Below, one piece after another: positions 1-10,834 of a DNA stretch of 64,000 nucleotides (its first letter is position 1; each line of letters starts with the position of its first letter). A program made the translations under genes and the position numbers. The notes beneath the pieces are model-generated. The model was not told where the DNA came from. It worked only from the letters and a program-made list of their open reading frames with translations, and did no database searches. The stretch covers positions 124,001 to 188,000 of the forward strand of contig NW_027464781.1 of the NCBI RefSeq assembly GCF_043290135.1, in the 5' to 3' direction. The stretch comes from Rhipicephalus microplus. Lineage: Eukaryota; Arthropoda; Arachnida; Ixodida; Ixodidae.

Positions 1-66
1 GGCGCAATTGGCTAGCGCGATCGGCTGGTAACCGAAAAGTTGGAGGTTCGAGCGCAACCGGTGGTG
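1..66 (+). pseudogene. Partial tRNA-Asn-like unit with GGT anticodon
   Basis: The window starts at body nucleotide 9. The anticodon loop reads CTGGTAA, so the nominal anticodon is GGT (Thr) on an Asn body. The T-arm is type C (GGAGG against GCAAC), with three of five pairs broken. Likely a dead copy. Confidence 0.7.
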
Positions 67-140
67 GTGCGACGCTTTTTTTTCTTTGGGGTGATAGCTC
101 TGAAGAAATGTTCTGACGGTGGTGAGAGTGGAGCAGGACT

Positions 141-214
141 GTCTCCGTGGCGCAATTGGCTAGCGTGATCGGCTGTTAACCGGATAGTTGGAGGTTCGAG
201 TCCACCCGTTGGTG
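141..214 (+). tRNA. tRNA-Asn(GTT)-like unit, type G
   Basis: First complete unit. The anticodon is GTT. The anticodon stem 3' strand is CCGGA, and the trailer side reads CCACC-CGTT-GGTGG, an inverted repeat that could form a hairpin instead of the acceptor and T stems. Confidence 0.65.
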
Positions 215-289
215 GTGCGGCGCTTTTTTTTTCTTTGGGCTGATAGCTTTGAAGATATGTTCTAATGGTAGTAAGAGTGGAGCAGGACT

Positions 290-363
290 GTCTCCGTGGT
301 GCCAGTGGCTAGCGCGATCGGCAGTTAACTGAAAGGTTGGAGTTTCGAGCCCACCCGGTGGTG
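290..363 (+). pseudogene. tRNA-Asn-like unit lacking U33
   Basis: The anticodon loop is CAGTTAA: the base before the GTT anticodon is A instead of the nearly universal U33. The body starts GTCTCCGTGGTGCC and the anticodon stem ends ACTGA. Likely non-decoding; the lineage recurs elsewhere in the array. Confidence 0.65.
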
Positions 364-437
364 GTGCGGCGCTTTTTTTTCTTTGGGCTGATAGCTTTGA
401 AGATATGTTATGATGGTGGTGAGAGTGAAGCAGGACT

Positions 438-511
438 GTCTCCGTGGCGCAATTGGCTAGCGTGATCGGCTGTTAACCGAAAAGTTGGAGGTTCGAGCCC
501 ACCCGGTGGTG
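438..511 (+). tRNA. tRNA-Asn(GTT)-like unit, type A
   Basis: GTT anticodon in CTGTTAA, D-stem GCGC/GCGT (one G:U), T-arm GGAGG/CCACC with the usual A:A mismatch, trailer CGGTGGTGCTGCAGCGC before nine T. Confidence 0.65.
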
Positions 512-586
512 CTGCAGCGCTTTTTTTTTCTTTGGGCTGATAGCTTTGAAGATATGTTCTGATGGTGGTGATAGTGGAGCAGGACT

Positions 587-660
587 GTCTCCGTGGCGCA
601 ATTCGCTAGCGTGATCGGCTGTTAACCGAAAAGTTGGTAGTTTGAGCCCACCCGGTGGTG
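587..660 (+). pseudogene. tRNA-Asn-like unit with damaged D-loop and B box
   Basis: The D-loop reads AATTCGCTA, so one G of the conserved GG pair is C. The T-arm is GGTAG-TTTGAGC-CCACC, which loses the C of TTCGA. The GTT anticodon is kept. The same variant recurs near 10762, 15042 and 36587, and from 43 kb onward. Confidence 0.65.
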
Positions 661-735
661 GTGCGGCGCTTTTTTTTTCTTTGGGCTGATAGCTTTGAAG
701 ATATGTTATGATGGTGGTGAGAGTGAAGCAGGACT

Positions 736-809
736 GTCTCCGTGGCGTAATTGGCTAGCGTGATCGGCTGTTAACCGAAAAGTTGGAGGTTCGAGCCCAC
801 CCGGTGGTG
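736..809 (+). tRNA. tRNA-Asn(GTT)-like unit, type A
   Basis: GTT anticodon. The D-stem 5' strand is GCGT rather than GCGC. The T-arm is standard type A with GGTTCGAGCCC. Confidence 0.63.
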
Positions 810-883
810 GTGCGGCGCTTTTTTTTCTGTGGGCTGATAGCTTTGAAGATATGTTCTGATGGTGGTGAGAGTGGAGCAGGACT

Positions 884-957
884 GTCTCCGTGGCGCAATT
901 GGCTAGCGTGATCGGCTGTTAACCGAAAAGTTGGAGGCTCGAGCGCACCCGGTGGTG
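884..957 (+). tRNA. tRNA-Asn(GTT)-like unit with altered B box
   Basis: GTT anticodon and intact A box. The T-arm reads GGAGG-CTCGAGC-GCACC, so the first T of the TTCGA loop is C. Trailer of type A. Confidence 0.6.
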
Positions 958-1031
958 GTGCGGCGCTTTTTTTTCTTTGGGCTGATAGCTTTGAAGATAT
1001 GTTCTAATGGTGGTAACAGTGGAGCAGGACT

Positions 1032-1105
1032 GTCTGCGTGGCGCCATTGGCTAGCGCAATCGGCTGTTAACCGAAAAGTTGGAGTTTCGAGCCCTCCTTG
1101 GAGTG
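1032..1105 (+). tRNA. tRNA-Asn(GTT)-like unit, type B relative
   Basis: Acceptor 5' strand GTCTGCG, D region GCGCCATTGG, GTT anticodon, T-arm GGAGT-TTCGAGC-CCTCC followed by TTGGAGTGG. The CTCC/GGAG inverted repeat is kept. Confidence 0.6.
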
Positions 1106-1177
1106 GTGTGTTGCTTTTTTCTTTGCGCTGATAGCTTTGAAGATATGTTCTGATGGTGGTGAGAGTGGAGCACGACT

Positions 1178-1251
1178 GGCTCCTTGGCGCAGTTGGCTAG
1201 CGCGATCGGCTGTTAACCGAAAGGTTGGAAGTTCGAGCCCACCCGGTGATG
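1178..1251 (+). tRNA. tRNA-Asn(GTT)-like unit, type D
   Basis: Acceptor 5' strand GGCTCCT, GTT anticodon, T-arm GGAAG-TTCGAGC-CCACC, trailer GGTGATGCTGGGGCGC. GCCCA can pair with the TGGG of the trailer. Confidence 0.6.
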
Positions 1252-1324
1252 CTGGGGCGCTTTTTTCCTTTGTGCTGATAGCTTTGAAGATATGTTCTGA
1301 TGATGGTGATAGTTGAGCAGGACT

Positions 1325-1398
1325 GTCTCCGTGGCGCAATTGGCTTGCGCGATTGGCTGTTAACCGAAAGGTTGGAGGTTCGAGCCCACCCGGTGGTG
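1325..1398 (+). tRNA. tRNA-Asn(GTT)-like unit, type A
   Basis: GTT anticodon. The D-loop end is CTT rather than CTA and the anticodon stem 5' strand is ATTGG. Standard type A T-arm and trailer. Confidence 0.63.
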
Positions 1399-1472
1399 GT
1401 GCGGCGCTTTTTTTTCTGTTTGCTGATAGCTTTGAAGATATGTCCTGATGGTGGTGAGAGTGGAGCAGGACT

Positions 1473-1546
1473 GTCTCCGTGGCGCAATTGGCTAGCGTGA
1501 TCGGCTGTTAACCGAAAATTTGGAGGTTCGAGCCCACTCGGTGGTG
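1473..1546 (+). tRNA. tRNA-Asn(GTT)-like unit
   Basis: GTT anticodon, variable region AATTT, T-arm GGAGG-TTCGAGC-CCACT. The last T-stem pair becomes G:U. Trailer GCAGCGC then an oligo-T run. The same unit recurs near 16814 and 20201. Confidence 0.63.
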
Positions 1547-1620
1547 GTGCAGCGCTTTTTTTTCTTTGGGCTGATAGCTTTGAAGATATGTTCTGATGGT
1601 GGTGAGAGTGGAGCAGGACT

Positions 1621-1694
1621 GTCTCCATGGCGCAATTGGCTAGCGCGATGGGCTGTTAACCAAAAGGTCGGAGGTTCGAGCCCACCCGGTGGTG
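1621..1694 (+). tRNA. tRNA-Asn(GTT)-like unit with ATGGG/CCAAA anticodon stem
   Basis: Acceptor 5' strand GTCTCCA. The anticodon stem is ATGGG against CCAAA, so G:A and A:A mismatches remain. Variable AGGTC, T-arm GGAGG/CCACC, trailer GGTATGGCGC. A very common variant through the array. Confidence 0.6.
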
Positions 1695-1767
1695 GTATGG
1701 CGCTTTTTTTCGTTGGGCTGATAGCTTTGAAGATATGTTCTGATGGTGGTGATAGTGGAGCAGGACT

Positions 1768-1841
1768 GTCTCCGTGGCGCAATTGGCTAGCGCGATCGGC
1801 TGTTGACCGAAAGGTTGGAGTTTCGAGCCCTCCCGGGAGTG
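1768..1841 (+). tRNA. tRNA-Asn(GTT)-like unit, type B with G37
   Basis: The loop is CTGTTGA: GTT anticodon, with the base 3' of it changed from A to G. The T-arm is GGAGT-TTCGAGC-CCTCC. The palindrome CTCCCGGGAG spans the T-stem and acceptor 3' strands (1830-1839). Trailer TGTTGC and six T. Confidence 0.6.
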
Positions 1842-1913
1842 GTGTGTTGCTTTTTTCTTTGCGCTGATAGCTTTGAAGATATGTTCTGATGGTGGTGAGA
1901 GTGGAGCAAGACT

Positions 1914-1987
1914 GTCTCCGTGGCGCAATGGGCTAGCGCGATCGGCTGTTAACCGAAAGATTGGAGGTTCGAGCCCACCTGGTGGTG
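1914..1987 (+). tRNA. tRNA-Asn(GTT)-like unit, type F
   Basis: D-loop AATGGGCTA, GTT anticodon, variable AGATT, T-arm GGAGG-TTCGAGC-CCACC followed by TGGTGG, which makes the inverted repeat CCACC-T-GGTGG. Confidence 0.62.
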
Positions 1988-2061
1988 GTGCAGCGCTTTT
2001 TTTTCTTTGCGCTGATAGCTTCGAAGATATGTTCTGATGATGGTGAGAGTGGAGCAAGACT

Positions 2062-2135
2062 GCCTCCGTAGCGCAATGGGCTAGCGCGCTCGGCTGTTAA
2101 CCGAAAGGTTGGAGTTTCGAGCCCTCCCGGGAGTG
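2062..2135 (+). tRNA. tRNA-Asn(GTT)-like unit, GCCTCCG acceptor variant
   Basis: Acceptor 5' strand GCCTCCG, followed by TA instead of TG. Anticodon stem 5' strand CTCGG, GTT anticodon, type B T-arm and trailer with CTCCCGGGAG. Confidence 0.6.
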
Positions 2136-2274
2136 GTGTGTTGCTTTTTTCTTTGCGGCAATAGCTTTGAAGATATGTTCTAATGGTGGTGAGAGTGGAG
2201 CAGGACTGTCTTCGTGGCGCAATTGGCTAGCGCGATCGGCTGTTAACCGAAAGGTTGGAGGTTCAAGCGCAACC

Positions 2275-4192
2275 GGTGGTGGTGCGGCACTTTTTTTTCT
2301 TTGGGGTGATAGCTCTGAAGAAATGTTCTTACGGTGGTGAGAGTGGAGCACGACTGTCTCCGTGGGGCAATTGGCTAGCGCGATCGGCTGTTAACCGAAA
2401 GGTTGGATGTTCAAGCCCACCCGGTGGTGGTGCGGCGCTTTTTTTTCTTTGGGCTGATAGCTTTGAAGATATGTTCTTATGGTGGTGAGAGTGGAGCAGG
2501 AATGTCTCCGTGGCGCAATTGGCTAGCGCGATCGGCTGTTAATCGAAAAGTTGGAGGTTCGAGCCTAGCCGGTGGGTGCGCGGCGCTTTTTTTCTGTGGG
2601 CTGATAGCTTTGAAGATATGTTCTGATGGGGGTAACAGTGGAGCAGGACCGTCTCCGTGGCGCAATTGGCTAGCGTGATCGGCTGCTAACCGAAAAGTTG
2701 GAGGTTCGAGCCCACCCGGTGGTGGTGCGGCGCTTTTTTTTCTTTGGGCTGATAGCTTTGAAGATATGTTGTGATGGTGGTGAGAGTGGTGCAGGACTGT
2801 CTCCATGGCGCAATTGGCTAGCGCGATGGGCTGTTAACCAAAAGGTCGGAGGTTCGAGCCCACCCGGTGGTGGTATGGCGCTTTTTTTTCTTTGGGCTGA
2901 TAGCTTTGAAGATATGTTCTGATGGTGATGAGAGTGGAGCAGTACTGTCTCCGTGGCGCAATTGGCTAGCGCGATCGGCTGTTAACCGAAAGGTTGGAGG
3001 TTCGAGCCCACCTGGTGGTGGTGCAGCGCTTTTTTTTCCTTGCGCTGATAGCTTTGAAGATATGTTCTGATGATGGTGAGAGTGGAGCAAGACTGCATCC
3101 GTAGCGCAATGGGCTAGCGCGATCGGCTGTTAATCGAATGGTTGGAGTTTCGAGCACTCCCGGGAGTGGTGTGTTGCTTTTTTCTTTGCGGTAATAGCTT
3201 TGAAGATATGTTCTGATGGTGGTGAGAGTGGAACAGGACTGTCTTCTTGGCGCAATTGGCTAGCGCGATCGGCTGTTAACCGAAAGGTTGGAGGTTCGAG
3301 CGCAACCGGTGGTGGTGTGTTGCTTTTTTCTTTGCGGTAATAGCTTTGAAGATATGTTCTGATGGTGGTGAGAGTGGAACAGGACTGTCTTCTTGGCGCA
3401 ATTGGCTAGCGCGATCGGCTGTTAACCGAAAGGTTGGAGGTTCGAGCGCAACCGGTGGTGGTGCGGCGCTATTTTTTTCTTTGGGGTGATAGCTCTGAAG
3501 AAATGTTCTGACGGTGGTGAGAGTGGAGCACGACTGTCTCCGTGGGGCAATTGGCTAGCGCGATCAGCTGTTTACCGAAAGGTAGGATGTTCGAGCCCAC
3601 CCGGTGGTGGTGCGGCGCTTTTTTTTCTTTGGGCTGATAGCTTTGAAGATACGTTCTGATGGTGGTGAGAGTGAAGCAGGACTGTCTCTGTGGCGCAATT
3701 GGCTAGCGTGATCGGTTGTTAACCGAAAAGTTGGAGGTTCGAACCCACCAGGTGGTGGTGCGGCGCTTTTTTTTCTTTGGGCTGATAGCTTTGAAGATAT
3801 GTTGTGATGGTGGTGAGAGGGGTGCAGGACTGTCTCCATGGCGCAATTGGCTAGCGCGATGGGCTGTTAACCAAAAGGTCGGAGGTTCGAGCCCACCCGG
3901 TGGTGGTATGGCGCTTTTTTTTCTTTGGGCTGATAGCTTTGAAGATATGTTCTGATGGTGGTGAGAGTGGAGCAGTACTGTCTCCGTGGCGCAATTGGCT
4001 AGCGCAATCGGCTGTTGACCGAAAGGTTGGAGTTTCGAGCCCTCCCGGGAGTGTTGTGTTGCTTTTTTCTTTGCGCTGATAGCTTTGAAGATATGTTCTG
4101 ATGGTGGTGAGAGTGGAGCAAGACTGTCTCCGTGGCGCAATGGGCTAGCGCGATCGGCTGTTAACCGAAAGGTTGGAGGTTCGAGCCCACCT
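2275..4192 (+). repeat. 1,918-bp tandem duplication, copy 1 (13 units)
   Basis: This segment repeats immediately downstream with offset 1,918. The edge lies in a trailer (GGTGGTGGTGCGGCAC), where the upstream sequences stop matching. Copy 1 has GTCTCTGTGG near 3684 where copy 2 has GTCTCCGTGG. Confidence 0.85.
2651..2724 (+). pseudogene. tRNA-Asn body with GCT (Ser-type) anticodon
   Basis: The loop CTGCTAA gives anticodon GCT, which would read Ser AGY codons, on an otherwise standard type A Asn body. This is the first of at least twelve such units. The change is carried inside duplicated blocks, so most copies come from one mutation followed by amplification. Confidence 0.7.
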
Positions 4193-6110
4193 GGTGGTGG
4201 TGCGGCACTTTTTTTTCTTTGGGGTGATAGCTCTGAAGAAATGTTCTTACGGTGGTGAGAGTGGAGCACGACTGTCTCCGTGGGGCAATTGGCTAGCGCG
4301 ATCGGCTGTTAACCGAAAGGTTGGATGTTCAAGCCCACCCGGTGGTGGTGCGGCGCTTTTTTTTCTTTGGGCTGATAGCTTTGAAGATATGTTCTTATGG
4401 TGGTGAGAGTGGAGCAGGAATGTCTCCGTGGCGCAATTGGCTAGCGCGATCGGCTGTTAATCGAAAAGTTGGAGGTTCGAGCCTAGCCGGTGGGTGCGCG
4501 GCGCTTTTTTTCTGTGGGCTGATAGCTTTGAAGATATGTTCTGATGGGGGTAACAGTGGAGCAGGACCGTCTCCGTGGCGCAATTGGCTAGCGTGATCGG
4601 CTGCTAACCGAAAAGTTGGAGGTTCGAGCCCACCCGGTGGTGGTGCGGCGCTTTTTTTTCTTTGGGCTGATAGCTTTGAAGATATGTTGTGATGGTGGTG
4701 AGAGTGGTGCAGGACTGTCTCCATGGCGCAATTGGCTAGCGCGATGGGCTGTTAACCAAAAGGTCGGAGGTTCGAGCCCACCCGGTGGTGGTATGGCGCT
4801 TTTTTTTCTTTGGGCTGATAGCTTTGAAGATATGTTCTGATGGTGATGAGAGTGGAGCAGTACTGTCTCCGTGGCGCAATTGGCTAGCGCGATCGGCTGT
4901 TAACCGAAAGGTTGGAGGTTCGAGCCCACCTGGTGGTGGTGCAGCGCTTTTTTTTCCTTGCGCTGATAGCTTTGAAGATATGTTCTGATGATGGTGAGAG
5001 TGGAGCAAGACTGCATCCGTAGCGCAATGGGCAAGCGCGATCGGCTGTTAATCGAATGGTTGGAGTTTCGAGCACTCCCGGGAGTGGTGTGTTGCTTTTT
5101 TCTTTGCGGTAATAGCTTTGAAGATATGTTCTGATGGTGGTGAGAGTGGAACAGGACTGTCTTCTTGGCGCAATTGGCTAGCGCGATCGGCTGTTAACCG
5201 AAAGGTTGGAGGTTCGAGCGCAACCGGTGGTGGTGTGTTGCTTTTTTCTTTGCGGTAATAGCTTTGAAGATATGTTCTGATGGTGGTGAGAGTGGAACAG
5301 GACTGTCTTCTTGGCGCAATTGGCTAGCGCGATCGGCTGTTAACCGAAAGGTTGGAGGTTCGAGCGCAACCGGTGGTGGTGCGGCGCTATTTTTTTCTTT
5401 GGGGTGATAGCTCTGAAGAAATGTTCTGACGGTGGTGAGAGTGGAGCACGACTGTCTCCGTGGGGCAATTGGCTAGCGCGATCAGCTGTTTACCGAAAGG
5501 TAGGATGTTCGAGCCCACCCGGTGGTGGTGCGGCGCTTTTTTTTCTTTGGGCTGATAGCTTTGAAGATACGTTCTGATGGTGGTGAGAGTGAAGCAGGAC
5601 TGTCTCCGTGGCGCAATTGGCTAGCGTGATCGGTTGTTAACCGAAAAGTTGGAGGTTCGAACCCACCAGGTGGTGGTGCGGCGCTTTTTTTTCTTTGGGC
5701 TGATAGCTTTGAAGATATGTTGTGATGGTGGTGACAGGGGTGCAGGACTGTCTCCATGGCGCAATTGGCTAGCGCGATGGGCTGTTAACCAAAAGGTCGG
5801 AGGTTCGAGCCCACCCGGTGGTGGTATGGCGCTTTTTTTTCTTTGGGCTGATAGCTTTGAAGATATGTTCTGATGGTGGTGAGAGTGGAGCAGTACTGTC
5901 TCCGTGGCGCAATTGGCTAGCGCAATCGGCTGTTGACCGAAAGGTTGGAGTTTCGAGCCCTCCCGGGAGTGGTGTGTTGCTTTTTTCTTTGCGCTGATAG
6001 CTTTGAAGATATGTTCTGATGGTGGTGAGAGTGGAGCAAGACTGTCTCCGTGGCGCAATGGGCTAGCGCGATCGGCTGTTAACCGAAAGGTTGGAGGTTC
6101 GAGCCCACCT
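4193..6110 (+). repeat. 1,918-bp tandem duplication, copy 2
   Basis: Matches copy 1 almost base for base. Differences noticed: GGGCAAGCG for GGGCTAGCG near 5030, GACAGGGG for GAGAGGGG near 5732, and GTGGTGTG for GTGTTGTG near 5971. Confidence 0.85.
4569..4642 (+). pseudogene. tRNA-Asn body with GCT anticodon
   Basis: Exact counterpart of the unit at 2651, displaced by 1,918 bp in the tandem duplication. It also shares the preceding CAGGACC variant. Confidence 0.7.
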
Positions 6111-7500
6111 GGTGGTGGTGCAGCGCTTTTTTTTCTTGCGCTGATAGCTTTGAAGATATGTTCTGAGGATGGTGAGAGTCGAGAAAGACTGCATCCGTAG
6201 CGCAATGGGCTAGCGCGATCGGCTGTTAACCGAAAGGTTGGAGTTTCGAGCCCTTCCGGGAGTGGTGTGTTGCTTTTTTCTTTGCGGTAATAGCTTTGAA
6301 GATATGTTCTGATGGTGGTGAGAGTGGAGCAGGACTGTTTTCGTGGCGCAATTGGCTAGCGCGATCGGCTGTTAAACGAAAGGTTGGAGGTTCGAGCGCA
6401 ACCGGTGGTGGTGCGGCGCTTTTTTTTTCTTTTGGGTGATAGCTCTGATGAAATGTTCTGACTGTGGTGAGAGTGGAGCACGACTGTCTCCGTGGGGCAA
6501 TTGGCTAGCGTGATCGGCTGTTAACCGAAAGGTTGGAGTTTCGAGCCCTTCCGGGAGTGGTGTGTTGCTTTTTTCTTTGCGGTAATAGCTTTGAAGATAT
6601 GTTCTGATGGTGGTGAGACTGGAGCAGGACTGTCTTCGTGGGGCAATTGGCTAGCGCAATCGGCTGTTAAACGAAAGGTTGGAGGTTCGAGCCCACCCGG
6701 TGATGCTGGGGCGCTTTTTTTTCTTTGTGCTGATAGCTTTGAAGATAAGTTCTGATGGTGGTGAGAGTGGAGCAGGACTGTCTCCGTGGCGCAATTGGCT
6801 AGCGTGATCGGCTGTTAACCGGAAAGTTGGAGGTTCGAGTCCACCCGTTGGTGGTGTGTTGCTTTTTTCTTTGCGCTGATAGCTTTGAAGATATGTTCTG
6901 ATGGTGGTGAGAGTGGAGCACGACTGTCTCCTTGGCGCAGCTGGCTAGCGCGATCGGCTGTTAACCGAAAGGTTGGAAGTTCGAGCCCATCCGGTGATGC
7001 TGGGGCGCTTTTTTTTCTTTGTGCTGATAGCTTTGAAGTGATGTTCTGATGGTGGTGAGAGTGAAGCAGGACTGTCTCCGTGGCGCAATTGGCTAGCGTG
7101 ATCGGCTGTTAACCGAAAAGTTGGAGGTTCGAGCCCACACGGTGGTGGTGCGGCGCTTTTTTTCTTTGGGCTGATAGCTTTGAATATATGTTCTGATGGT
7201 GGTGAGAGTGAAGCAGGACGGTTTCCGTGGCGCAGTTGGCTAGCGTGATCGGCTGTTAACCGAATGGTTGGAGTTTCGTGCACTCCCGGGAGTGGTGTGT
7301 TGCTTTTTTCTTTGCGGTAATAGCTTTGAAGATATGTTATGATGGTGGTGAGAGTGGAACAGGACTGTCTTCTTGGCGCAATTGGCTAGCGCGCTCGGCT
7401 GTTAACCGAAAGGTTGGAGTTTCGAGCCCTCCCGGGAGTGGTGTGTTGCTTTTTTCTTTGCGGTAATAGCTTTGAAGATATGTTCTAATGGTGGTGAGAG
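6111..7500 (+). repeat. Segment duplicated at 18355-19744
   Basis: Matches 18355-19744 at an offset of 12,244 over most of its length, including the unit ending GCCCATCCGGTGATG near 6986 and the TTTCGTGCACTCCCGGGAG unit near 7273. Between about 7501 and 7889 ordinary units continue. Confidence 0.7.
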
Positions 7501-7956
7501 TGGAGCAGGACTGTCTTCGTGGCGCAATTGGCTAGCGCGATCGGCTGTTAACCGAAAGGTTGGAGGTTCAAGCGCAACCGGTGGTGGTGCGGCACTTTTT
7601 TTTCTTTGGGGTGATAGCTCTGAAGAAATGTTCTTACGGTGGTGAGAGTGGAGCACGACTGTCTCCGTGGGGCAATTGGCTAGCGCGATCGGCTGTTAAC
7701 CGAAAGGTTGGATGTTCAAGCCCACCCGGTGGTGGTGCGGCGCTTTTTTTTCTTTGGGCTGATAGCTTTGAAGATATGTTCTTATGGTGGTGAGAGTGAA
7801 GCAGGAATGTCTCCGTGGCGCAATTGGCTAGCGCGATCGGCTGTTAATCGAAAAGTTGGAGGTTCGAGCCTAGCCGGTGGTTGCGCGGCGCTTTTTTTTC
7901 TGTGGGCTGATAGCTTTGAAGATATGTTCTGATGGGGGTAACAGTGGAGCAGGACT

Positions 7957-8030
7957 GTCTCCGTGGCGCAATTGGCTAGCGTGATCGGCTGCTAACCGAA
8001 AAGTTGGAGGTTCGAGCCCACCCGGTGGTG
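7957..8030 (+). pseudogene. tRNA-Asn body with GCT anticodon
   Basis: CTGCTAA loop. The preceding spacer has the hallmark GGGGGTAACAGTGG of this lineage. Confidence 0.7.
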
Positions 8031-10761
8031 GTGCGGCGCTTTTTTTTCTTTGGGCTGATAGCTTTGAAGATATGTTGTGATGGTGGTGAGAGTGGTGCAG
8101 GACTGTCTCCATGGCGCAATTGGCTAGCGCGATGGGCTGTTAACCGAAAGGTTGGAGGTTCGAGCCCACCCGGTGGTGGTGCGGCGCTTTTTTTTCTGTT
8201 TGCTGATAGCTTTGAAGATATGTCCTGATGGTGGTGAGAGTGGAGCAGGACTGTCTCCGTGGCGCAATTGGCTAGCGTGATCGGCTGTTAACCGAAAATT
8301 TGGAGGTTCGAGCCCACCCGGTGGTGGTGCAGCGCTTTTTTTTCTTTGGGCTGATAGCTTTGAAGATATGTTCTGATGGTGGTGAGAGTGGAGCAGGACT
8401 GTCTCCATGGCGCAATTGGCTAGCGCGATGGACTGTTAGCCGAAAGGTCGGAGGTTCGAGCCCACCCGGTGGTGGTATGGCGCTTTTTTTTCGTTGGGCT
8501 GATAGCTTTGGAGATATGTTCTGATGGTGGTGATAGTGGAGCAGGACTGTCTCCTTGGCGCAGTTGGCTAGCGCGATCGGCTGTTAACCGAAAGGTTGGA
8601 AGTTCGAGCCCACCCGGTGATGCTGGGGCGCTTTTTTTTCTTTGGGGTGATAGCTCTGATGAAATGTTCTGATGGTGGTGAGAGTGAAGCATGACTGTCT
8701 CCGTGGCGCAATTGGCTAGCGTGATCGGCTGTTAACCGAAAAGTTGGAGGTTCGAGCCCACCTGGTGGTGGTGCAGCGCTTTTTTTTTCCTTGCGCTGAT
8801 AGCTTTGAAGATATGTTCTGATGATGGTGAGAGTGGAGCAAGACTGCATCCGTAGCGCAATGGGCTAGCGCGATCGGCTGTTAATCGAATGGTTGGAGTT
8901 TCGAGCACTCCCGGGAGTGGTGTGTTGCTTTTTTCTTTGCGGTAATAGCTTTGAAGATATGTTCTGATGGTGGTGAGAGTGGAACAGGACTGTCTTCTTG
9001 GCGCAATTGGCTAGCGCGATCGGCTGTTAACCGAAAGGTTGGAGGTTCGAGCGCAACCGGTGGTGGTGTGTTGCTTTTTTCTTTGCGGTAATAGCTTTGA
9101 AGATATGTTCTGATGGTGGTGAGAGTGGAACAGGACTGTCTTCTTGGCGCAATTGGCTAGCGCGATCGGCTGTTAACCGAAAGGTTGGAGGTTCGAGCGC
9201 AACCGGTGGTGGTGCGGCGCTATTTTTTTCTTTGGGGTGATAGCTCTGAAGAAATGTTCTGACGGTGGTGAGAGTGGAGCACGACTGTCTCCGTGGGGCA
9301 ATTGGCTAGCGCGATCAGCTGTTTACCGAAAGGTAGGATGTTCGAGCCCACCCGGTGGTGGTGCGGCGCTTTTTTTTCTTTGGGCTGATAGCTTTGAAGA
9401 TACGTTCTGATGGTGGTGAGAGTGAAGCAGGACTGTCTCCGTGGCGCAATTGGCTAGCGTGATCGGCTGTTAACCGAAAAGTTGGAGGTTCGAGCCCACC
9501 CGGTGGTGGTGCGGCGCTTTTTTTTCTTTGGGCTGATAGCTTTGAAGATATGTTGTGATGGTGGTGAGAGTGGTGCAGGACTGTCTCCATGGCGCAATTG
9601 GCTAGCGCGATGGGCTGTTAACCAAAAGGTCGGAGGTTCGAGCCCACCCGGTGGTGGTATGGCGCTTTTTTTTCTTTGGGCTGATAGCTTTGAAGATATG
9701 TTCTGATGGTGGTGAGAGTGGAGCAGTACTGTCTCCGTGGCGCAATTGGCTAGCGCAAACGGCTGTTGACCGAAAGGTTGGAGTTTCGAGCCCTCCCGGT
9801 AGTGGTGTGTTGCTTTTTTCTTTGCGCTGATAGCTTTGAAGATATGTTCTGATGGTGGTGAGAGTGGAGCAAGACTGTCTCCGTGGCGCAATGGGCTAGC
9901 GCTATCGGCTGTTAACCGAAAGGTTGGAGGTTCGAGCCCACCTGGTGGTGGTGCAGCGCTTTTTTTCCTTGCGCTGATAGCTTTGAAGATATGTTCTGAT
10001 GATGGTGAGAGTCGAGCAAGACTGCATCCGTAGCGCAATGGGCTAGCGCGATCGGCTGTTAACCGAAAGGTTGGAGTTTCGAGCCCTTCCGGGAGTGGTG
10101 TGTTGCTTTTTTCTTTGCGGTAATAGCTTTGAAGATATGTTCTGATGGTGGTGAGACTGGAGCAGGACTGTCTTCGTGGGGCAATTGGCTAGCGCAATCA
10201 GCTGTTAAACGAAAGGTTGGAGGTTCGAGCCCACCCGGTGATGCTGGGGCGCTTTTTTTTTCTTTGTGCTGATAGCTTTGAAGATAAGTTCCGATGGTGG
10301 TGAGAGTGGAGCAGGACTGTCTCCGTGGCGCAATTGGCTAGCGTGATCGGCTGTTAACCGGAAAGTTGGAGGTTCGAGTCCACCCGTTGGTGGTGTGTTG
10401 CTTTTTTCTTTGCGCTGATAGCTTTGAAAATATGTTCTGATGGTGGTGAGAGTGGAGCACGACTGTCTCCTTGGCGCAACTGGCTAGCGCGATCGGCTGT
10501 TAACCGAAAGGTTGGAAGTTCGAGCCCATCCGGTGATGCTGGGGCGCTTTTTTTTTTCTTTGTGCTGATAGCTTTGAAGTGATGTTCTGATGGTGGTGAG
10601 AGTGAAGCAGGACTGTCTCCGTGGCGCAATTGGCTAGCGTGATCGGCTGTTAACCGAAAAGTTGGAGGTTCGAGCCCACACGGTGGTGGTGCGGCGCTTT
10701 TTTTCTTTGGGCTGATAGCTTTGAATTTATGTTCTGATGGTGGTGAGAGTGGAGCAGGACT

Positions 10762-10834
10762 GTCTCCGTGGCGAAATTCGCTAGCGCGATCGGCTTTAAC
10801 CGAAAAGTTGGTAGTTTGAGCCCACCCGGTGGTG
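10762..10834 (+). pseudogene. tRNA-like unit with 6-nt anticodon loop
   Basis: GATCGGCTTTAACCG lacks one base of the anticodon loop, so no normal anticodon exists. The D region also reads GCGAAATTCG and the T-loop TTTGAGC. The same defect recurs at 15042, so the broken copy was duplicated with the 4.28-kb block. Confidence 0.7.

Noticed and set aside
1830..1839. CTCCCGGGAG palindrome as a transcription-factor or restriction-type site
   Set aside because: It is explained by the junction of T-stem and acceptor 3' strands in type B units. No separate function is needed.
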